Positions 42,053-54,810 of a DNA stretch of 64,000 nucleotides are shown here, one piece after another. The stretch covers positions 248,001-312,000 of the forward strand of contig NZ_JACBGI020000001.1 of assembly GCF_013391765.2 (NCBI RefSeq), read 5' to 3'. Positions within the stretch are counted from its first letter, which is position 1. Each line of letters begins with the position of its first letter. Both the position numbers and the translations under genes were made by a program. The stretch is from Thiomicrorhabdus heinhorstiae. Lineage in GTDB: Bacteria; Pseudomonadota; Gammaproteobacteria; Thiomicrospirales; Thiomicrospiraceae. The notes under the pieces are model-generated. The model did no database searches. It saw nothing but the letters and a program-made list of their open reading frames with translations, and was not told the DNA's origin.

Positions 42053-43021
42053 TTATCCGTTTTCTTCCGCAACCGAGTCAAGTAACTTCAAAACCGCCAG
42101 AAGTCGTTCGTCCGCCGTTGTTTGAAATGGATCCAGCACCAACATATCCGACTCTTTACGCAACCAGGTTAACTGGCGCTTTGCCAGCTGGCGTGTCGCC
42201 ACCACCGCCTTATGCACAAAAGTTTCGTAATCGTACTCTCCTTGCAGGAACAGCCAGGCTTGTCGATAACCGACGCTGCGAATCGACGTCATATCGACGT
42301 TCAAATCACCGCGCTCGAATAGCCCTTTTACTTCCTGCAAAAATCCGCTTTCCAACATCTGCAGAAACCTCTCTTCAATCTGGGCATGCAATTTGCCGCG
42401 ATTTTCAGGAATCAAACCGACCTTAATCAATTTAAAAGCCTGCAGACTGCTTTTGGGCTGAGCCTGAAACTCGCTTAAAGGCGTGCCCGTCACTTCAAAC
42501 ACTTCAAGCGCGCGAATCAAACGCTGAGGATCGTTCGGGTGAATACGTTCTGCCGCCTTGGGATCCACTTGCTGCAATCGCTGATGCATCGATTGCGGAT
42601 CCGTCTGCCACTGCTGCAACAGCCTTTCACGTACCACTTCATCAGCCGACGGCAGATCGGACATCCCTTGCTGCAATGAATTGAAATACATCATGGTGCC
42701 GCCGACAAACACCGGCAAGCGATTACGGGCAAAAATTTCTTCAACCAGACGCTTGGCATCCTCCACAAACTCCGACGCCGAATAACTCTGATCGACATCA
42801 TGCGTATTGATCAAGTGATGCGGGACCGCCTGCATCTCTTCAACACTCGGTTTTGCCGTGCCGATATCCATTCCACGGTAAATCAGAGCGGAATCGACAC
42901 TGATAATTTCAATCGGCCACTTTTCCGCCAGCAACATCGACAAACCGCTCTTGCCCGATGCCGTCGGCCCCATAATTGCCAAGCAGGTCTTTCGATCAAT
43001 TAATTTCTGAAGACTATTCAA
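42053..43021 (-). CDS. miaA: tRNA dimethylallyltransferase
   Basis: MiaA adds a dimethylallyl group to A37 of tRNAs that read codons starting with U. The 322-residue protein has the P-loop MGPTASGKSGLS (residues 17-28), ISVDSALIYRGMDIGTAKP and the RSVGYRQAW block near 240. It lies between mutL and hfq, in the conserved order. The 256-base gap to hfq holds the heat-shock-type promoter. Confidence 0.96.
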   Translation of the reverse strand: MNSLQKLIDRKTCLAIMGPTASGKSGLSMLLAEKWPIEIISVDSALIYRGMDIGTAKPSVEEMQAVPHHLINTHDVDQSYSASEFVEDAKRLVEEIFARNRLPVFVGGTMMYFNSLQQGMSDLPSADEVVRERLLQQWQTDPQSMHQRLQQVDPKAAERIHPNDPQRLIRALEVFEVTGTPLSEFQAQPKSSLQAFKLIKVGLIPENRGKLHAQIEERFLQMLESGFLQEVKGLFERGDLNVDMTSIRSVGYRQAWLFLQGEYDYETFVHKAVVATRQLAKRQLTWLRKESDMLVLDPFQTTADERLLAVLKLLDSVAEENG

Positions 43022-43079
43022 CTCTTTACCCTGGTTTCTTTAGAGATTTTATCTTTGTTATTTATCATTGAGTACCAAC

Positions 43080-44933
43080 CTATTGACCGCGCATAAATAA
43101 ACCATCCAACTGATTCATATCCAGCTGCACCCATGTCGGACGCCCGTGATTACACTGATCCGACGAAAGCGTTACCTCCATCTCGCGCAGCAAGGCATTC
43201 ATCTCTTCAACCGTTAACTTGCGATTGGCCCGCACCGAACCGTGACAGGCCATAGTCGATAAGATTGCATTGATTTTGCGTTCGACCAGATCGCTATCGC
43301 CCATTACTCCCAAATCGGCAAGCATGTCGTGCAACAGACTGACAATATCGCTTTTCGCCAACAGCGCCGGCACTTCGGTAATCTTCAGCTGCTCCGGCCC
43401 GAGTTCTTCCAATCCGAATCCCAGTCGGGAAAACAATTCTTGGTGCGTTTGCCAAACGGAAAGTTGCGAAGCTTCCAAACCGATCGACATCGGCACCAGA
43501 AGCGGTTGAGAAACCAGACGAGCCTGTTCCCATTGCACTTTAAGGCGTTCGTAAACCACGCGTTCATGCGCGGCGTGCATATCGACCAGAATCACTCCTT
43601 TGGCATTTTCCGCAAGAATAAAAACCCCATGCAACTGGGCTTTGGCAAAACCGAGCGGCGGCATTTCGTTATCTGTTTCATAATCGATCTGCGGCTCGGC
43701 AATCGAATTTGCCGACGGCACTTGAGTCAAAGCCGCCTGCAACTCGTTTGAGAAACTGCCGGCCCGATTCAATTCCAACGGTTTCTGAAAACCGAAAGCA
43801 CCGTACGCGGAATCTTTTTGCCTTTCACCTGAAAACACCGACCCTACGGAACGCTCTCCGGCAAATTCCCTCCCGGAAAACGGATTCGCTGAAGTCAGCA
43901 TTTGCGCTCCGCTACCTGAAGGTGCCGCCAATGGCCGCGAAACAGCATCACGCACACTACGTCTTAAGAAGTCATACACCCAACTGCCATTGGCGAAACG
44001 CACTTCATACTTGGCTGGATGGACATTCACATCCACCAGATCGAAAGGAATTTCCACAAACAGAACATATGCCGGATGGCGTCCGTGATAGAGCACATCA
44101 GCATACGCCTGTTTAACCGCGTACGACAACAGCCGGTCACGCACGATTCGCCCGTTGACAAACAGATACTGCATATCGGCCTGACTGCGATTGAACGTCG
44201 GCAAACCGGCCCAACCATGTAAACGGATATCGGAATTTTCGAACTCAATACGTAGAGACTGACGGGCAAAATCACTGCCCATTAAAGCCGATAGACGCTG
44301 CAAAGCCCCTTCATCACTGTCGACTCTATGCACCTGGCGGACGATTTTTTGGTTGTGAATGAACTTAAAGGCCACATCGGAACGGCTTAACATCACCCGT
44401 TTGACCAATTGGTCGATATGGCTGAATTCGGTACGAGCCGCGCGCAGAAACTTTTTTCGCGCCGGAGTGTTGAAAAACAGGTCCCGTACCTGAACTTCGG
44501 TACCGACACGCCCGGCACCCGGTTGCAACTCGCTCCAGCGCCCTTCACCTTCGGAGCTCAGATTCCATGCCAGCGAATCTCCGTCGCTGCGACTGCGAAT
44601 TTGAAAGCGCGACACGGAACTGATACTGGCCAAAGCTTCTCCACGAAATCCTAACGTAGAAACCGCCGCCAAATCCTCCAGACTTTTTAACTTGCTGGTA
44701 GCGTGTCGGCTCACAGCCAGCGGCAATTCATCTTGCGGAATGCCTGTGCCGTTATCGGCAACACGGATCGATTTGGTGCCACCTTCCTCGATTTCGATAT
44801 CGATCTGCGTGGCTCCGGAATCAAGAGCGTTTTCCAATAACTCTTTTACCACTGATGCCGGCCTCTCAACCACCTCACCCGCCGCAATCTGATCGGCCAG
44901 ATAGGATGACAGCTGTTCGATTTTTTGACGCAT
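43080..44933 (-). CDS. mutL: DNA mismatch repair protein MutL (endonuclease-type motif)
   Basis: A 617-residue GHKL ATPase that couples MutS to downstream repair. The N-terminus has IAAGEVVERPASVVKELLENALDSGA, DNGTGI and TLGFRGEALASI. The C-terminal dimerisation domain carries DMHAAHERVVYE, which fits the metal-binding endonuclease motif DQHA-x2-E-x4-E with Gln replaced by Met, plus ACHGSVRA and CNHGRPT. That pattern is seen in bacteria that lack MutH, unlike E. coli MutL. It is the first gene of the mutL-miaA-hfq-hflX-hflKC cluster. Confidence 0.96.
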   Translation of the reverse strand: MRQKIEQLSSYLADQIAAGEVVERPASVVKELLENALDSGATQIDIEIEEGGTKSIRVADNGTGIPQDELPLAVSRHATSKLKSLEDLAAVSTLGFRGEALASISSVSRFQIRSRSDGDSLAWNLSSEGEGRWSELQPGAGRVGTEVQVRDLFFNTPARKKFLRAARTEFSHIDQLVKRVMLSRSDVAFKFIHNQKIVRQVHRVDSDEGALQRLSALMGSDFARQSLRIEFENSDIRLHGWAGLPTFNRSQADMQYLFVNGRIVRDRLLSYAVKQAYADVLYHGRHPAYVLFVEIPFDLVDVNVHPAKYEVRFANGSWVYDFLRRSVRDAVSRPLAAPSGSGAQMLTSANPFSGREFAGERSVGSVFSGERQKDSAYGAFGFQKPLELNRAGSFSNELQAALTQVPSANSIAEPQIDYETDNEMPPLGFAKAQLHGVFILAENAKGVILVDMHAAHERVVYERLKVQWEQARLVSQPLLVPMSIGLEASQLSVWQTHQELFSRLGFGLEELGPEQLKITEVPALLAKSDIVSLLHDMLADLGVMGDSDLVERKINAILSTMACHGSVRANRKLTVEEMNALLREMEVTLSSDQCNHGRPTWVQLDMNQLDGLFMRGQ

Positions 44934-45235
44934 TCAAACCTCTAAACCTCTGCTGTAATCCTGCATTGGATTGCAGCGGAGAATCATAATGACAAAATTC
45001 GCTTAAAGCGTCGATTATAACATTAATAAACTGACATCAATCTACCGACAACGCTTTCTTCACCCGGCGCCAACTGCTAAAATATCAGGCCTACAAACGG
45101 CCTCCCTGCAAGCGTCACCCAAGAAGTGTTAATACAAAACCGCAGCGGTTTATCAAAAAATACGTCGTTGAATGATACTAAATACAAGAAAACGCAGAAA
45201 AATCCTCAACAACTCGACATTATCAAGGATAGAAA
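44934..45235. other. Divergent intergenic region between mutL and mrp
   Basis: About 300 bases. It holds an extended -10 promoter toward mrp (TGCTAAAAT, 45075-45083, weak -35 TTTCTT at 45055-45060) and a 15-base palindrome AAACCGC-A-GCGGTTT at 45137-45151 in the mrp leader. No coding frame or RNA gene was recognised. Confidence 0.5.
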
Positions 45236-46360
45236 ATGGGCTTCTTAAGTAAACTTTTCGGCAGTTCGATTTCCACCGAACTGCAGCAACAGATCGAAGC
45301 TAAAATAGCACTTTGCATTGATCCTTCAACCAAGAAGAACTTGCATGAACTCAAAGCGGTCCAGCAGATCGACTTCAAAAAAGGCCTGCTCAGTCTATTG
45401 ATTGAAATGCCATATCCGTGCAAATCGATCTGGCCGTCTCTTGAACAGCAACTGCAGCACAACCTCAGCGGACTGGACGGCATCGAACAGATCAACGTCG
45501 AATTCACGACTAAAATCGTGGCGCACGATGTACAAAAAGGCACTCAGCCACTACCGGAAATCAAAAACATTATCGCCATTGCCTCAGGAAAAGGCGGCGT
45601 CGGCAAGTCCACCACAACCGTCAATCTGGCACTCGCCCTGCAGCAGGAAGGCGCCCGCGTCGGAATTCTGGATGCCGACATCTACGGACCAAGCATTCCG
45701 ACCATGTTGAACCTGAAAGAAAAGCCGCAATCCAAGGACGGCAAAAGCATGGAACCGCTTATGGCTTACGGCATGCAGGTGATGTCGATCGGCGTGCTGA
45801 TCGAAGAAGATTCGCCGATGATCTGGCGTGGACCGATTGTCACCCAGACCCTGACTCAATTGCTTAAAGAAACCAACTGGCAGGAACTGGATTATTTACT
45901 GATCGACCTGCCTCCTGGAACCGGCGACGTCCAGCTGACGCTATCGCAACAGATCCCGGTCACCGGCGCAGTCATCGTTACCACCCCGCAACAGGTGTCG
46001 TTAATCGACGCTAAAAAAGGTTTGAAGATGTTCGAAAAGGTCGAAATCCCGATTCTCGGTATTATCGAAAACATGAGTACCCACATCTGTTCGAACTGCG
46101 GACATGAAGAGGCGATTTTCGGTGCTCACGGCGGCGAATCCATGGCGCAACAGTATCAAGTCCCATTCCTCGGCGCCCTGCCGCTCGACAAACGCATTCG
46201 AGAAGAAACCGACCAGGGCGCACCGACGGTTACTGCCGAACCAAATAGTGAGATCGCCCAGAAATATCGCAACATGGCTCAGCGTATCAGCGCCGACATC
46301 GGTGTCAAGAAACGCAATTATGCCAATGTGTTCCCGGAAATCGTCATTCAAAACACCTGA
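45236..46360 (+). CDS. apbC: Iron-sulfur cluster carrier protein Mrp/ApbC
   Basis: A 374-residue Mrp/NBP35 family P-loop ATPase that carries and delivers Fe-S clusters. An N-terminal MIP18/DUF59-like domain (to about residue 95) precedes the ATPase core with the deviant Walker A GKGGVGKSTTTVNLALALQ (about 120-140). The CxxC cluster motif is in HICSNCGHEEAIFG near residue 285. Monocistronic: a terminator follows the stop. It precedes metG, as in many gammaproteobacteria. Confidence 0.95.
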   Translation: MGFLSKLFGSSISTELQQQIEAKIALCIDPSTKKNLHELKAVQQIDFKKGLLSLLIEMPYPCKSIWPSLEQQLQHNLSGLDGIEQINVEFTTKIVAHDVQKGTQPLPEIKNIIAIASGKGGVGKSTTTVNLALALQQEGARVGILDADIYGPSIPTMLNLKEKPQSKDGKSMEPLMAYGMQVMSIGVLIEEDSPMIWRGPIVTQTLTQLLKETNWQELDYLLIDLPPGTGDVQLTLSQQIPVTGAVIVTTPQQVSLIDAKKGLKMFEKVEIPILGIIENMSTHICSNCGHEEAIFGAHGGESMAQQYQVPFLGALPLDKRIREETDQGAPTVTAEPNSEIAQKYRNMAQRISADIGVKKRNYANVFPEIVIQNT

Positions 46361-46392
46361 TTATATAAGATATTCATAAGAAAATTTACGTG

Positions 46393-46419
46393 GGCGTTTC
46401 ATCAGGAAACGCCTTTTTT
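46393..46419 (+). terminator. Intrinsic terminator after apbC/mrp
   Basis: GGCGTTTC-ATCAG-GAAACGCC followed by TTTTTT, 33 bases after the stop. Confidence 0.9.
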
Positions 46420-46447
46420 ATGCCTATCGAAAAGCCCGCCAAGACTA

Positions 46448-46476
46448 CAGACAACCCTTTCTAAAATCGCTATAAT
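46448..46476 (+). promoter_or_regulatory. Probable promoter for metG
   Basis: A perfect -10 TATAAT at 46471-46476 directly after the mrp terminator. The -35 region is poor (CAGACA at 17-base spacing). Leader of about 110 bases to metG. Confidence 0.45.
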
Positions 46477-46592
46477 ACCCGGCTATTTAACAATAAAATT
46501 GCGCAAAAGTTCTTTCGGTCTTTTTAAACGGACTTTAATCGCATTTTTTTACCACTGCGGTCTCTCAAAACAAAACAGGAAACGAAACACCG

Positions 46593-48701
<2,109 letters not shown>

Positions 48702-48771
48702 AAACGTTTAACCCGTCAAAACGGCTCGAACGGAAACCGACACGAAACAGGAATTTATTACCGAGAAACTT

Positions 48772-49347
48772 ATGCAGGAATATCTGGTCATCTTAATCAG
48801 TACTGTTCTGGTCAATAACTTCGTCCTTGTGAAGTTTCTCGGCCTGTGTCCGTTTATGGGTGTCTCCAAAAAGACCGATGCCGCTCTTGGCATGGGTCTG
48901 GCGACTACCTTTGTGCTTACCCTCTCCTCGGTGCTGAGTTACATTATCTACACCTATCTATTGCAGCCTTTCGGCTTGGAATATCTGCAAACCATCGCCT
49001 TTATTCTTGCCATCGCCGCAGTGGTCGGCTTTACAGAAATGGCGATTCATAAAAGCAGCCCGGTGCTTTACCAAGTCCTGGGCATTTATCTGCCATTGAT
49101 TACCACCAACTGTGCCGTGCTTGGTGTTGCACTACTGAACGTCGGCGAAAAGCACGATTTTATCTCCTCGGCGGTTTACGGCTTCGGTGCGGCGGTCGGC
49201 TTTACGCTGGTTATGGTCCTCTTCTCTTCCATCCGCGAACGACTGGAAATCGCCGATATTCCGGCGCCTTTCAAAGGCGCGCCGATTGCTTTGATTACCG
49301 CAGGGCTCATGTCAATGGCCTTTATGGGCTTCGGAGGGCTGGCCTGA
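48772..49347 (+). CDS. rsxA: Rnf/Rsx electron transport complex subunit A
   Basis: A 191-residue integral membrane subunit with six transmembrane helices of the ion-motive Rnf (Rsx) complex, which moves electrons between ferredoxin and NADH. Family blocks: [21 protein letters not shown] and the mirrored [15 protein letters not shown] motif that ligates a membrane Fe-S cluster with RsxE. First of six contiguous genes ABCDGE. Confidence 0.96.
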   Translation: MQEYLVILISTVLVNNFVLVKFLGLCPFMGVSKKTDAALGMGLATTFVLTLSSVLSYIIYTYLLQPFGLEYLQTIAFILAIAAVVGFTEMAIHKSSPVLYQVLGIYLPLITTNCAVLGVALLNVGEKHDFISSAVYGFGAAVGFTLVMVLFSSIRERLEIADIPAPFKGAPIALITAGLMSMAFMGFGGLA

Positions 49348-49396
49348 TGTCTGTCGCCGTCAATTCGACCAACTGCCGCAACAAGGGATCGAAGCT

Positions 49397-49963
49397 GTGA
49401 TAGAAGCGATTTTGATCTTTCTGGGTCTGGCGCTGGTCTTCGGACTCCTGCTCGGTTACGCCTCGGTTCGTTTCAAGATCGAAGGCAACCCGATGGCCGA
49501 ACAGATCGATAAAGAGCTGCCGCAAACCCAGTGCGGACAGTGCGGCTTTCCGGGTTGCAAGCCTTATGCCGAAGCTCTGGCAAAAGGTGAATCCGAAGTC
49601 AATCTGTGTATTCCAGGCGGCACCGAGGTGATGATCAAAATCTCCGAGATTACCGGCCGCGAACAGAAACCGATGGAAGATACTTCTGCCGAAGAAAAAC
49701 CGAAAGAAACCGCTTTTATCGATGAAGACCTGTGCATTGGTTGCGTGTTGTGTATTAAAGAATGCCCGGTGGATGCCATTCTCGGCGCAACCAAAATGAT
49801 GCATACCGTCATTCAACAAGAATGCACCGGCTGCGAAAAATGCGTGCCGGTCTGTCCGGTCGACTGCATTGAAATGCGTCCTCTGGCCCAGACCCTGAAC
49901 AACTGGAAATGGCCTGATCCGGAAGCCGAAGACGCTGCCAAACGCAACGGGGGTGCGGCATGA
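49397..49963 (+). CDS. rsxB: Rnf/Rsx electron transport complex subunit B
   Basis: A 188-residue ferredoxin-like subunit with one N-terminal membrane helix ([19 protein letters not shown]), a 4Fe-4S domain with CGQCGFPGC, and a pair of [4Fe-4S] motifs [12 protein letters not shown] and [12 protein letters not shown]. It receives electrons at the cytoplasmic face. GTG start at 49397; the stop overlaps rsxC by 4 bases. Confidence 0.96.
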   Translation: MIEAILIFLGLALVFGLLLGYASVRFKIEGNPMAEQIDKELPQTQCGQCGFPGCKPYAEALAKGESEVNLCIPGGTEVMIKISEITGREQKPMEDTSAEEKPKETAFIDEDLCIGCVLCIKECPVDAILGATKMMHTVIQQECTGCEKCVPVCPVDCIEMRPLAQTLNNWKWPDPEAEDAAKRNGGAA

Positions 49964-52335
49964 GCCTGCTGCACACGATCCAGCGTGGAATCGCCAGAGT
50001 CTATCCGACAGCCAAACGCTGGCTATATCGCTTTCATGGCGGTGTTTTCCCCTCTTATCATAAATCGATGTCGGAGCGCATGCCGATCCGAGAACTGGCG
50101 TTACCGAAAAAACTCTTTCTGCCTATCGAGCAAGACGGAGAATTATTGGAAACTCAGGTTCAGGTCGGCGACAGAGTTCTGAAATATCAGGTGATCGCTA
50201 CAGCAGCTGACGCGGAATATGTCCGTAGCCGCAGCGTACCGGTACATGCACCGACTTCCGGAACCGTCATCGCAATTGAAGCGCACAGTATTGCTCACCC
50301 TTCCGGATTGAAATCGCCGTGTATCGTGATTGAAACCGACGGCTTAGATCAGGCAGGAGAATCGCCGCTAAACGCTTTAACCATGAATAATCCGCTTGAA
50401 TTAAAACAACTGTTACGCGAAGCAGGCATTATCGGCATGGGCGGTGCAGGCTTCCCGACCTATGCCAAACTACCGGCAGAAAGCGGCAAAATTCATACCC
50501 TGTTGATTAACGGTGCCGAGTGCGAACCTTTTATCACCTGCGATGACCTGTTGATGCAGCATTATCCGCAGCGCATTATCCAGGGTGCACTGATTACTGC
50601 CAAAGCCCTTGGCGCCAAAAAAGTGATCTGCGGTATTGAAACCAATAAACCGGCCGCAATCGAAGCCATGCGTTCGGCCGCAGCCGGAACCATCGTCGAA
50701 ATCAAAACGGTGGAAACCGTCTACCCGATGGGAGGTCAAAAACAACTGACCTACGAACTGACCGGAATCGAAATGCCAAAAGGCAAACATGCAGTTGATC
50801 TGGGTCTGCTTATGATGAATGTCGCTACCTACGCCGCCATCTACCAGGCTGTGGAAGAAAAAAAGCCGCTAATTTCCCGTATGGTCACAATCACCGGTTT
50901 CGGTTTGAAATCCCCTTTCAATGCCGAAGTTCTGATCGGAACGCCGTTTAACGAACTGGCCGAATTGGCTGAACCCAATCAAACGATCCGTTATCCATTA
51001 GTTATGGGCGGACCGATGATGGGCTTCGAAGTTCTGGATAATCAGGTTGGAGTTTTGAAAACCACCAACTGTGTTCTGGCCAATCCGCCGCAACAACAGG
51101 AAATGCAGATGCCATGTATTCGCTGCGGCGAGTGTATGGATGCCTGCCCGGTCAACCTGCTGCCGCAACAGATGTATTGGCACGCCCAAGGACATGAATA
51201 CGAAAAAGTCGAAAAGCTGAATGTCTTCGACTGTATCGAATGCGGTTGCTGCAGTTATGTCTGTCCAAGCCATATTCCACTGGTGCAATATTACCGTCAT
51301 GCCAAATCGGAAATTAAAGAAATCCATGCCGAACAAAAAGCGGTTGAGCTGGCAAAACAGCGGCATGAATTCAAGCTGGCGCGTATCGAACGCGAGAAGC
51401 AGGAACGTGAAGAACGCCTGAGACAGAAAAAAGAAGCGGTTAAAAAACAAATCGCTAGCGAAGACTCTTCAAAACCTTCTTCAGAGAATAGTTCCGACTC
51501 GGCCAAAAAACCAAATGCTGCTCAAGCGGCAGCAGCACGTGCCGCTGCGGCTAAAAAAGCCGCCGCTCAGAAAGCAGCTCAAGCAAATGCACCCACTCAA
51601 ACGGAACCGACCGATGACGATTTAGCGAACCTGCCTCCGGCTCGCCGTAAAGCGATTGAGGCGGCGCGTAAAGCGGCACAAGGCAAAAAAACGCCTTCGA
51701 CTAAAGGCGCCAGTGCATCTCCGGAAAATCGTACCAAAGCAGAAGCCGGATCGACAAAAGATCCTAAAGCCTCTGCAAAAGCTGCTGCTGCAAAAGCTGC
51801 AGCGGCTCGTGCCGCAGCCAAGAAAGCCGCTCAACAAACTGACGATTCCGAACAGACTAAGCAAGAAGTTTTACAATCTCCTCAGAAAACGGAAGAAGTG
51901 AAGAAAGACCCGCGTGCAGCCGCTAAGGCTGCCGCAGCGAAAGCGGCCGCCCGTAAAAAGGCTCAGCAGCAAGTAAACGAGCAAAGTGAAACCGACAAAA
52001 ATGAAGCGGTAAAACCAGCCACGGTGCCAACTGAACCTCAAACCGTCGACTTAACCGAAACCAGTGCGCACACTTCTCCCGCTTTGGAAAAAGAGCAGCA
52101 GCGAAAGCTGGCGGTTGAAAAAGCCCGCCAAGCGGCATTGGCCAGAAAACAAGCGCAGAAGCAGCAGGCTCTGGAACAAGATGCAGAACAGCAAACCAAA
52201 CAAGACGCTGCGCAATCCGTTACTGATCAACCCGTTGTCGATAAACGTGCCGCTGCCGTTGAAGCAGCGAGAAAACGCGCCGCCGCCCGCAAGGCTCAAC
52301 AGCAATCAAACGCCGAACAAGGAGGCGATTCCTGA
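49960..52335 (+). CDS. rsxC: Rnf/Rsx electron transport complex subunit C with long Ala/Lys tail
   Basis: The NADH-oxidising/reducing subunit, 791 residues. The N-terminal part has a Rossmann-like NADH/FMN region ([13 protein letters not shown] near residue 165) and two ferredoxin motifs, [12 protein letters not shown] near 387 and [12 protein letters not shown] near 426. From about residue 450 to the end is a low-complexity, Ala/Lys/Gln/Glu-rich, predicted helical tail with repeated [19 protein letters not shown] units. Long tails of this kind are known in gammaproteobacterial RsxC. The stop overlaps rsxD. Confidence 0.96.
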   Translation: MSLLHTIQRGIARVYPTAKRWLYRFHGGVFPSYHKSMSERMPIRELALPKKLFLPIEQDGELLETQVQVGDRVLKYQVIATAADAEYVRSRSVPVHAPTSGTVIAIEAHSIAHPSGLKSPCIVIETDGLDQAGESPLNALTMNNPLELKQLLREAGIIGMGGAGFPTYAKLPAESGKIHTLLINGAECEPFITCDDLLMQHYPQRIIQGALITAKALGAKKVICGIETNKPAAIEAMRSAAAGTIVEIKTVETVYPMGGQKQLTYELTGIEMPKGKHAVDLGLLMMNVATYAAIYQAVEEKKPLISRMVTITGFGLKSPFNAEVLIGTPFNELAELAEPNQTIRYPLVMGGPMMGFEVLDNQVGVLKTTNCVLANPPQQQEMQMPCIRCGECMDACPVNLLPQQMYWHAQGHEYEKVEKLNVFDCIECGCCSYVCPSHIPLVQYYRHAKSEIKEIHAEQKAVELAKQRHEFKLARIEREKQEREERLRQKKEAVKKQIASEDSSKPSSENSSDSAKKPNAAQAAAARAAAAKKAAAQKAAQANAPTQTEPTDDDLANLPPARRKAIEAARKAAQGKKTPSTKGASASPENRTKAEAGSTKDPKASAKAAAAKAAAARAAAKKAAQQTDDSEQTKQEVLQSPQKTEEVKKDPRAAAKAAAAKAAARKKAQQQVNEQSETDKNEAVKPATVPTEPQTVDLTETSAHTSPALEKEQQRKLAVEKARQAALARKQAQKQQALEQDAEQQTKQDAAQSVTDQPVVDKRAAAVEAARKRAAARKAQQQSNAEQGGDS

Positions 52336-53384
52336 TGAACGATCGCATGCAGTCATCCCCATTCGCGCATAATGATCAGAACGTTCGTAAAGTAATGATG
52401 CAAGTGCAGATTGCCGCGCTCCCGGCTCTGTTGGTTCATCTGTACTTTTTCGGATTTGGCATTGTCGTACAGTGGTTGTTGGCAGTAATCACCCTAATCG
52501 TCGTTGAAAGTGCGATGCTCAAATTGCGTGGTCGCCCGATTCTGCCTTATCTGACCGATTTAAGCGGCCTGATCACCATTACCGGTCTGGTATTTTGTAT
52601 TCCGCCGACCGCCCCTTGGTGGATTATCGTTACCGGCAGTGCCTTCGCTCTAATTTTCGGAAAACATCTGTACGGCGGTTTGGGTTATAACCCGTTTAAT
52701 CCGGCCATGCTCGGTTATGCATTCCTGTTGATCTCCTTCCCGGTTCCGATGACTCAGTGGATTCTACCGGCAGAATTAAGCGGCCATTACATTGATTTCA
52801 TGGAAGCCTTACAGTTGATTTTTCAAGGCAACATGAATAATGTCCCGCTGGATATGATGACTGGCGCAACACCGTTAAACGAACTGCGGATAGGCGTTTC
52901 TCAAGGCATTAGTGTCGGTGAAACCCTGAACCCGGAAATTCCGACCCACACCAGCTATACGCATCACCTGCTCGGTTTTAACAGCTGGGAATGGATCAAT
53001 ATTACCTTTATGCTCGGCGGCGTGTGGATGCTGTACAGCCGCACAATCCGCTGGCAGTTTCCGGTCGGTTTTCTCGGTTCGCTTGCCTTAATGGCATGGA
53101 TTTTCCACAGCATCGATCCAAACACCTACCCACCGGTCGATTTTGTCTTGTTGACCGGCGGAACCATGCTGGCCGCTTTCTTTATTATCACCGATCCGGT
53201 CACTGCCAGCACCACACCGACGGGACGCTTTATCTACGCTTGCGGAATCGGCGTGCTGGTGTATGTCATTCGTAACTGGGGCGCTTTCCCGGACGGTTTG
53301 GCGTTTGCCATCCTGTTAATGAATATCGCGGTGCCGCTGATCGATCAGTATACCCAGCCACGCGTTTTCGGGCATAAGCGCTAG
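52335..53384 (+). CDS. rsxD: Rnf/Rsx electron transport complex subunit D
   Basis: A 349-residue membrane subunit with about nine helices and a covalently bound FMN. The flavinylation motif is MTGATPL with T179 the likely attachment residue. Other family blocks: GGLGYNPFNPAMLGYAFLL near 115 and FFIITDPVTASTTPTGR near 270. Overlaps the rsxC stop by one base. Confidence 0.95.
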   Translation: MNDRMQSSPFAHNDQNVRKVMMQVQIAALPALLVHLYFFGFGIVVQWLLAVITLIVVESAMLKLRGRPILPYLTDLSGLITITGLVFCIPPTAPWWIIVTGSAFALIFGKHLYGGLGYNPFNPAMLGYAFLLISFPVPMTQWILPAELSGHYIDFMEALQLIFQGNMNNVPLDMMTGATPLNELRIGVSQGISVGETLNPEIPTHTSYTHHLLGFNSWEWINITFMLGGVWMLYSRTIRWQFPVGFLGSLALMAWIFHSIDPNTYPPVDFVLLTGGTMLAAFFIITDPVTASTTPTGRFIYACGIGVLVYVIRNWGAFPDGLAFAILLMNIAVPLIDQYTQPRVFGHKR

Positions 53385-53392
53385 GAGCTCTG

Positions 53393-54040
53393 ATGAACAA
53401 GAAACCGATGTTAAATCCGGAACTGTTTAAAACGATGGGTAACTCGGCCGGAAAATTGAGTGCCTTCGTTCTGGTGTGCATTATCCTGCTACTCGGAGTG
53501 CGCTATATCACCGCCCCGACCATCGCCGAGGAAGAACGCCAGAATCTGCTCAATCGCTTTAACGATGTTCTGCCTGCTTCACTGTACGACAACGATCCGT
53601 TACAAGATCAAAAGCTGATTAAAAACGAGCGCTACCTCAAGCTGCTCGGAGCCAAAGAACCGGTCGTCGTTTATCGTGCCCGTAAAGGCATCGAGCCTGC
53701 CGGAGCTATTTTCCAGACAATTGCCCCCAACGGCTACAGCGGCAATATCTATATTCTGGTCGGCGTGCTTCCGGATGGTCAGGTTTCCGGCGTACGGGTC
53801 CTGAAACATGCCGAGACTCCCGGGCTCGGCGATAAGATCGAGTTAGAAAAAAACAATTGGATTCTTTCTTTTGATCGTCGCATTCTAACCCCTGGAAACC
53901 AGCATGACTGGGCGGTCAGAAAAGACGGCGGCGATTTTGACCAGTTTACCGGTGCGACCATTACCCCGCGCGCGGTCGTCGGTGCCGTTAAACATGCACT
54001 GGAAATGGTGAATGAATTAGGAGCAAAGCTTTATGAATGA
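53393..54040 (+). CDS. rsxG: Rnf/Rsx electron transport complex subunit G
   Basis: A 215-residue subunit with one N-terminal membrane helix ([18 protein letters not shown]) and a periplasmic FMN-binding domain. The flavin is attached to Thr in [14 protein letters not shown] near residue 187. [11 protein letters not shown] and [12 protein letters not shown] are family blocks. Its end overlaps rsxE by 8 bases. Confidence 0.95.
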   Translation: MNKKPMLNPELFKTMGNSAGKLSAFVLVCIILLLGVRYITAPTIAEEERQNLLNRFNDVLPASLYDNDPLQDQKLIKNERYLKLLGAKEPVVVYRARKGIEPAGAIFQTIAPNGYSGNIYILVGVLPDGQVSGVRVLKHAETPGLGDKIELEKNNWILSFDRRILTPGNQHDWAVRKDGGDFDQFTGATITPRAVVGAVKHALEMVNELGAKLYE

Positions 54041-54788
54041 AACGACGCACTCTTCGCAAGCAACGACTTCTGACGCCTTGGAAAATACGACCGGTTCATG
54101 GGCAGAAAAAAAAGCCGAATACAAAAAAATCATTCAAAACGGCCTGTGGCAAAACAACCAGGCATTAGTTGCCCTGCTTGGTTTATGCCCGCTTCTGGCG
54201 GTTTCCAATAACTTTATCAACGGACTGGGCCTAGGCTTGGCGACCCTGTTGGTTCTGATGATTTCCAATGCCTTGGTATCGATCATCCGTAACCACGTCT
54301 CGAATGAAATCCGCATCCCGGTTTATATTGCGATTATTGCCACTGCTGTAACCATTATCGACCTATTAATGAACGCCTATTTCCACACGCTGCATGGTAT
54401 TCTCGGTATCTTTATTCCGCTGATCGTGACTAACTGTGCCATTCTGGGACGAGCCGAAGCCTACGCTTCCAAACACTCGGTCGACAAAGCTTTGCTAGAC
54501 GGCTTCTTTATGGGGCTTGGATTCTTACTGGTACTGGTGGTATTAGGCGGTCTGCGTGAGCTGATCGGCAACGGCACCCTGTTCGATCAAGCCTATCTGA
54601 TGTTCGGCGAAGCCGCCCGTAGCTGGACGCTGCATTTTGGTGACGATTACCAGGGCGTCTTACTGGCCGTTCTGCCTCCCGGTGCTTTTATCGGTCTAGG
54701 ATTATTGATTGCCGCCAAGAATTATCTGGATCAGAAAAAAGCTCAGCAACAGCAAAACCAGCTCGGTATTAAAGTCGCCGTAAAGTAA
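54033..54788 (+). CDS. rsxE: Rnf/Rsx electron transport complex subunit E
   Basis: A 251-residue membrane subunit, homologous to RsxA, with six helices. [22 protein letters not shown] and [21 protein letters not shown] are family blocks. It has an N-terminal cytoplasmic extension of about 30 residues and a Gln/Lys-rich C-terminus. Last rsx gene; nth follows after 22 bases, the classic arrangement. Confidence 0.95.
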   Translation: MNETTHSSQATTSDALENTTGSWAEKKAEYKKIIQNGLWQNNQALVALLGLCPLLAVSNNFINGLGLGLATLLVLMISNALVSIIRNHVSNEIRIPVYIAIIATAVTIIDLLMNAYFHTLHGILGIFIPLIVTNCAILGRAEAYASKHSVDKALLDGFFMGLGFLLVLVVLGGLRELIGNGTLFDQAYLMFGEAARSWTLHFGDDYQGVLLAVLPPGAFIGLGLLIAAKNYLDQKKAQQQQNQLGIKVAVK

Positions 54789-54810
54789 TCAACAAAAAAC
54801 ATTTAAAGCC

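Noticed and set aside
51500..52330. Repeated Ala/Lys codons in rsxC as a possible tandem repeat or mobile element
   Set aside because: In frame with rsxC throughout; it is a protein low-complexity tail.
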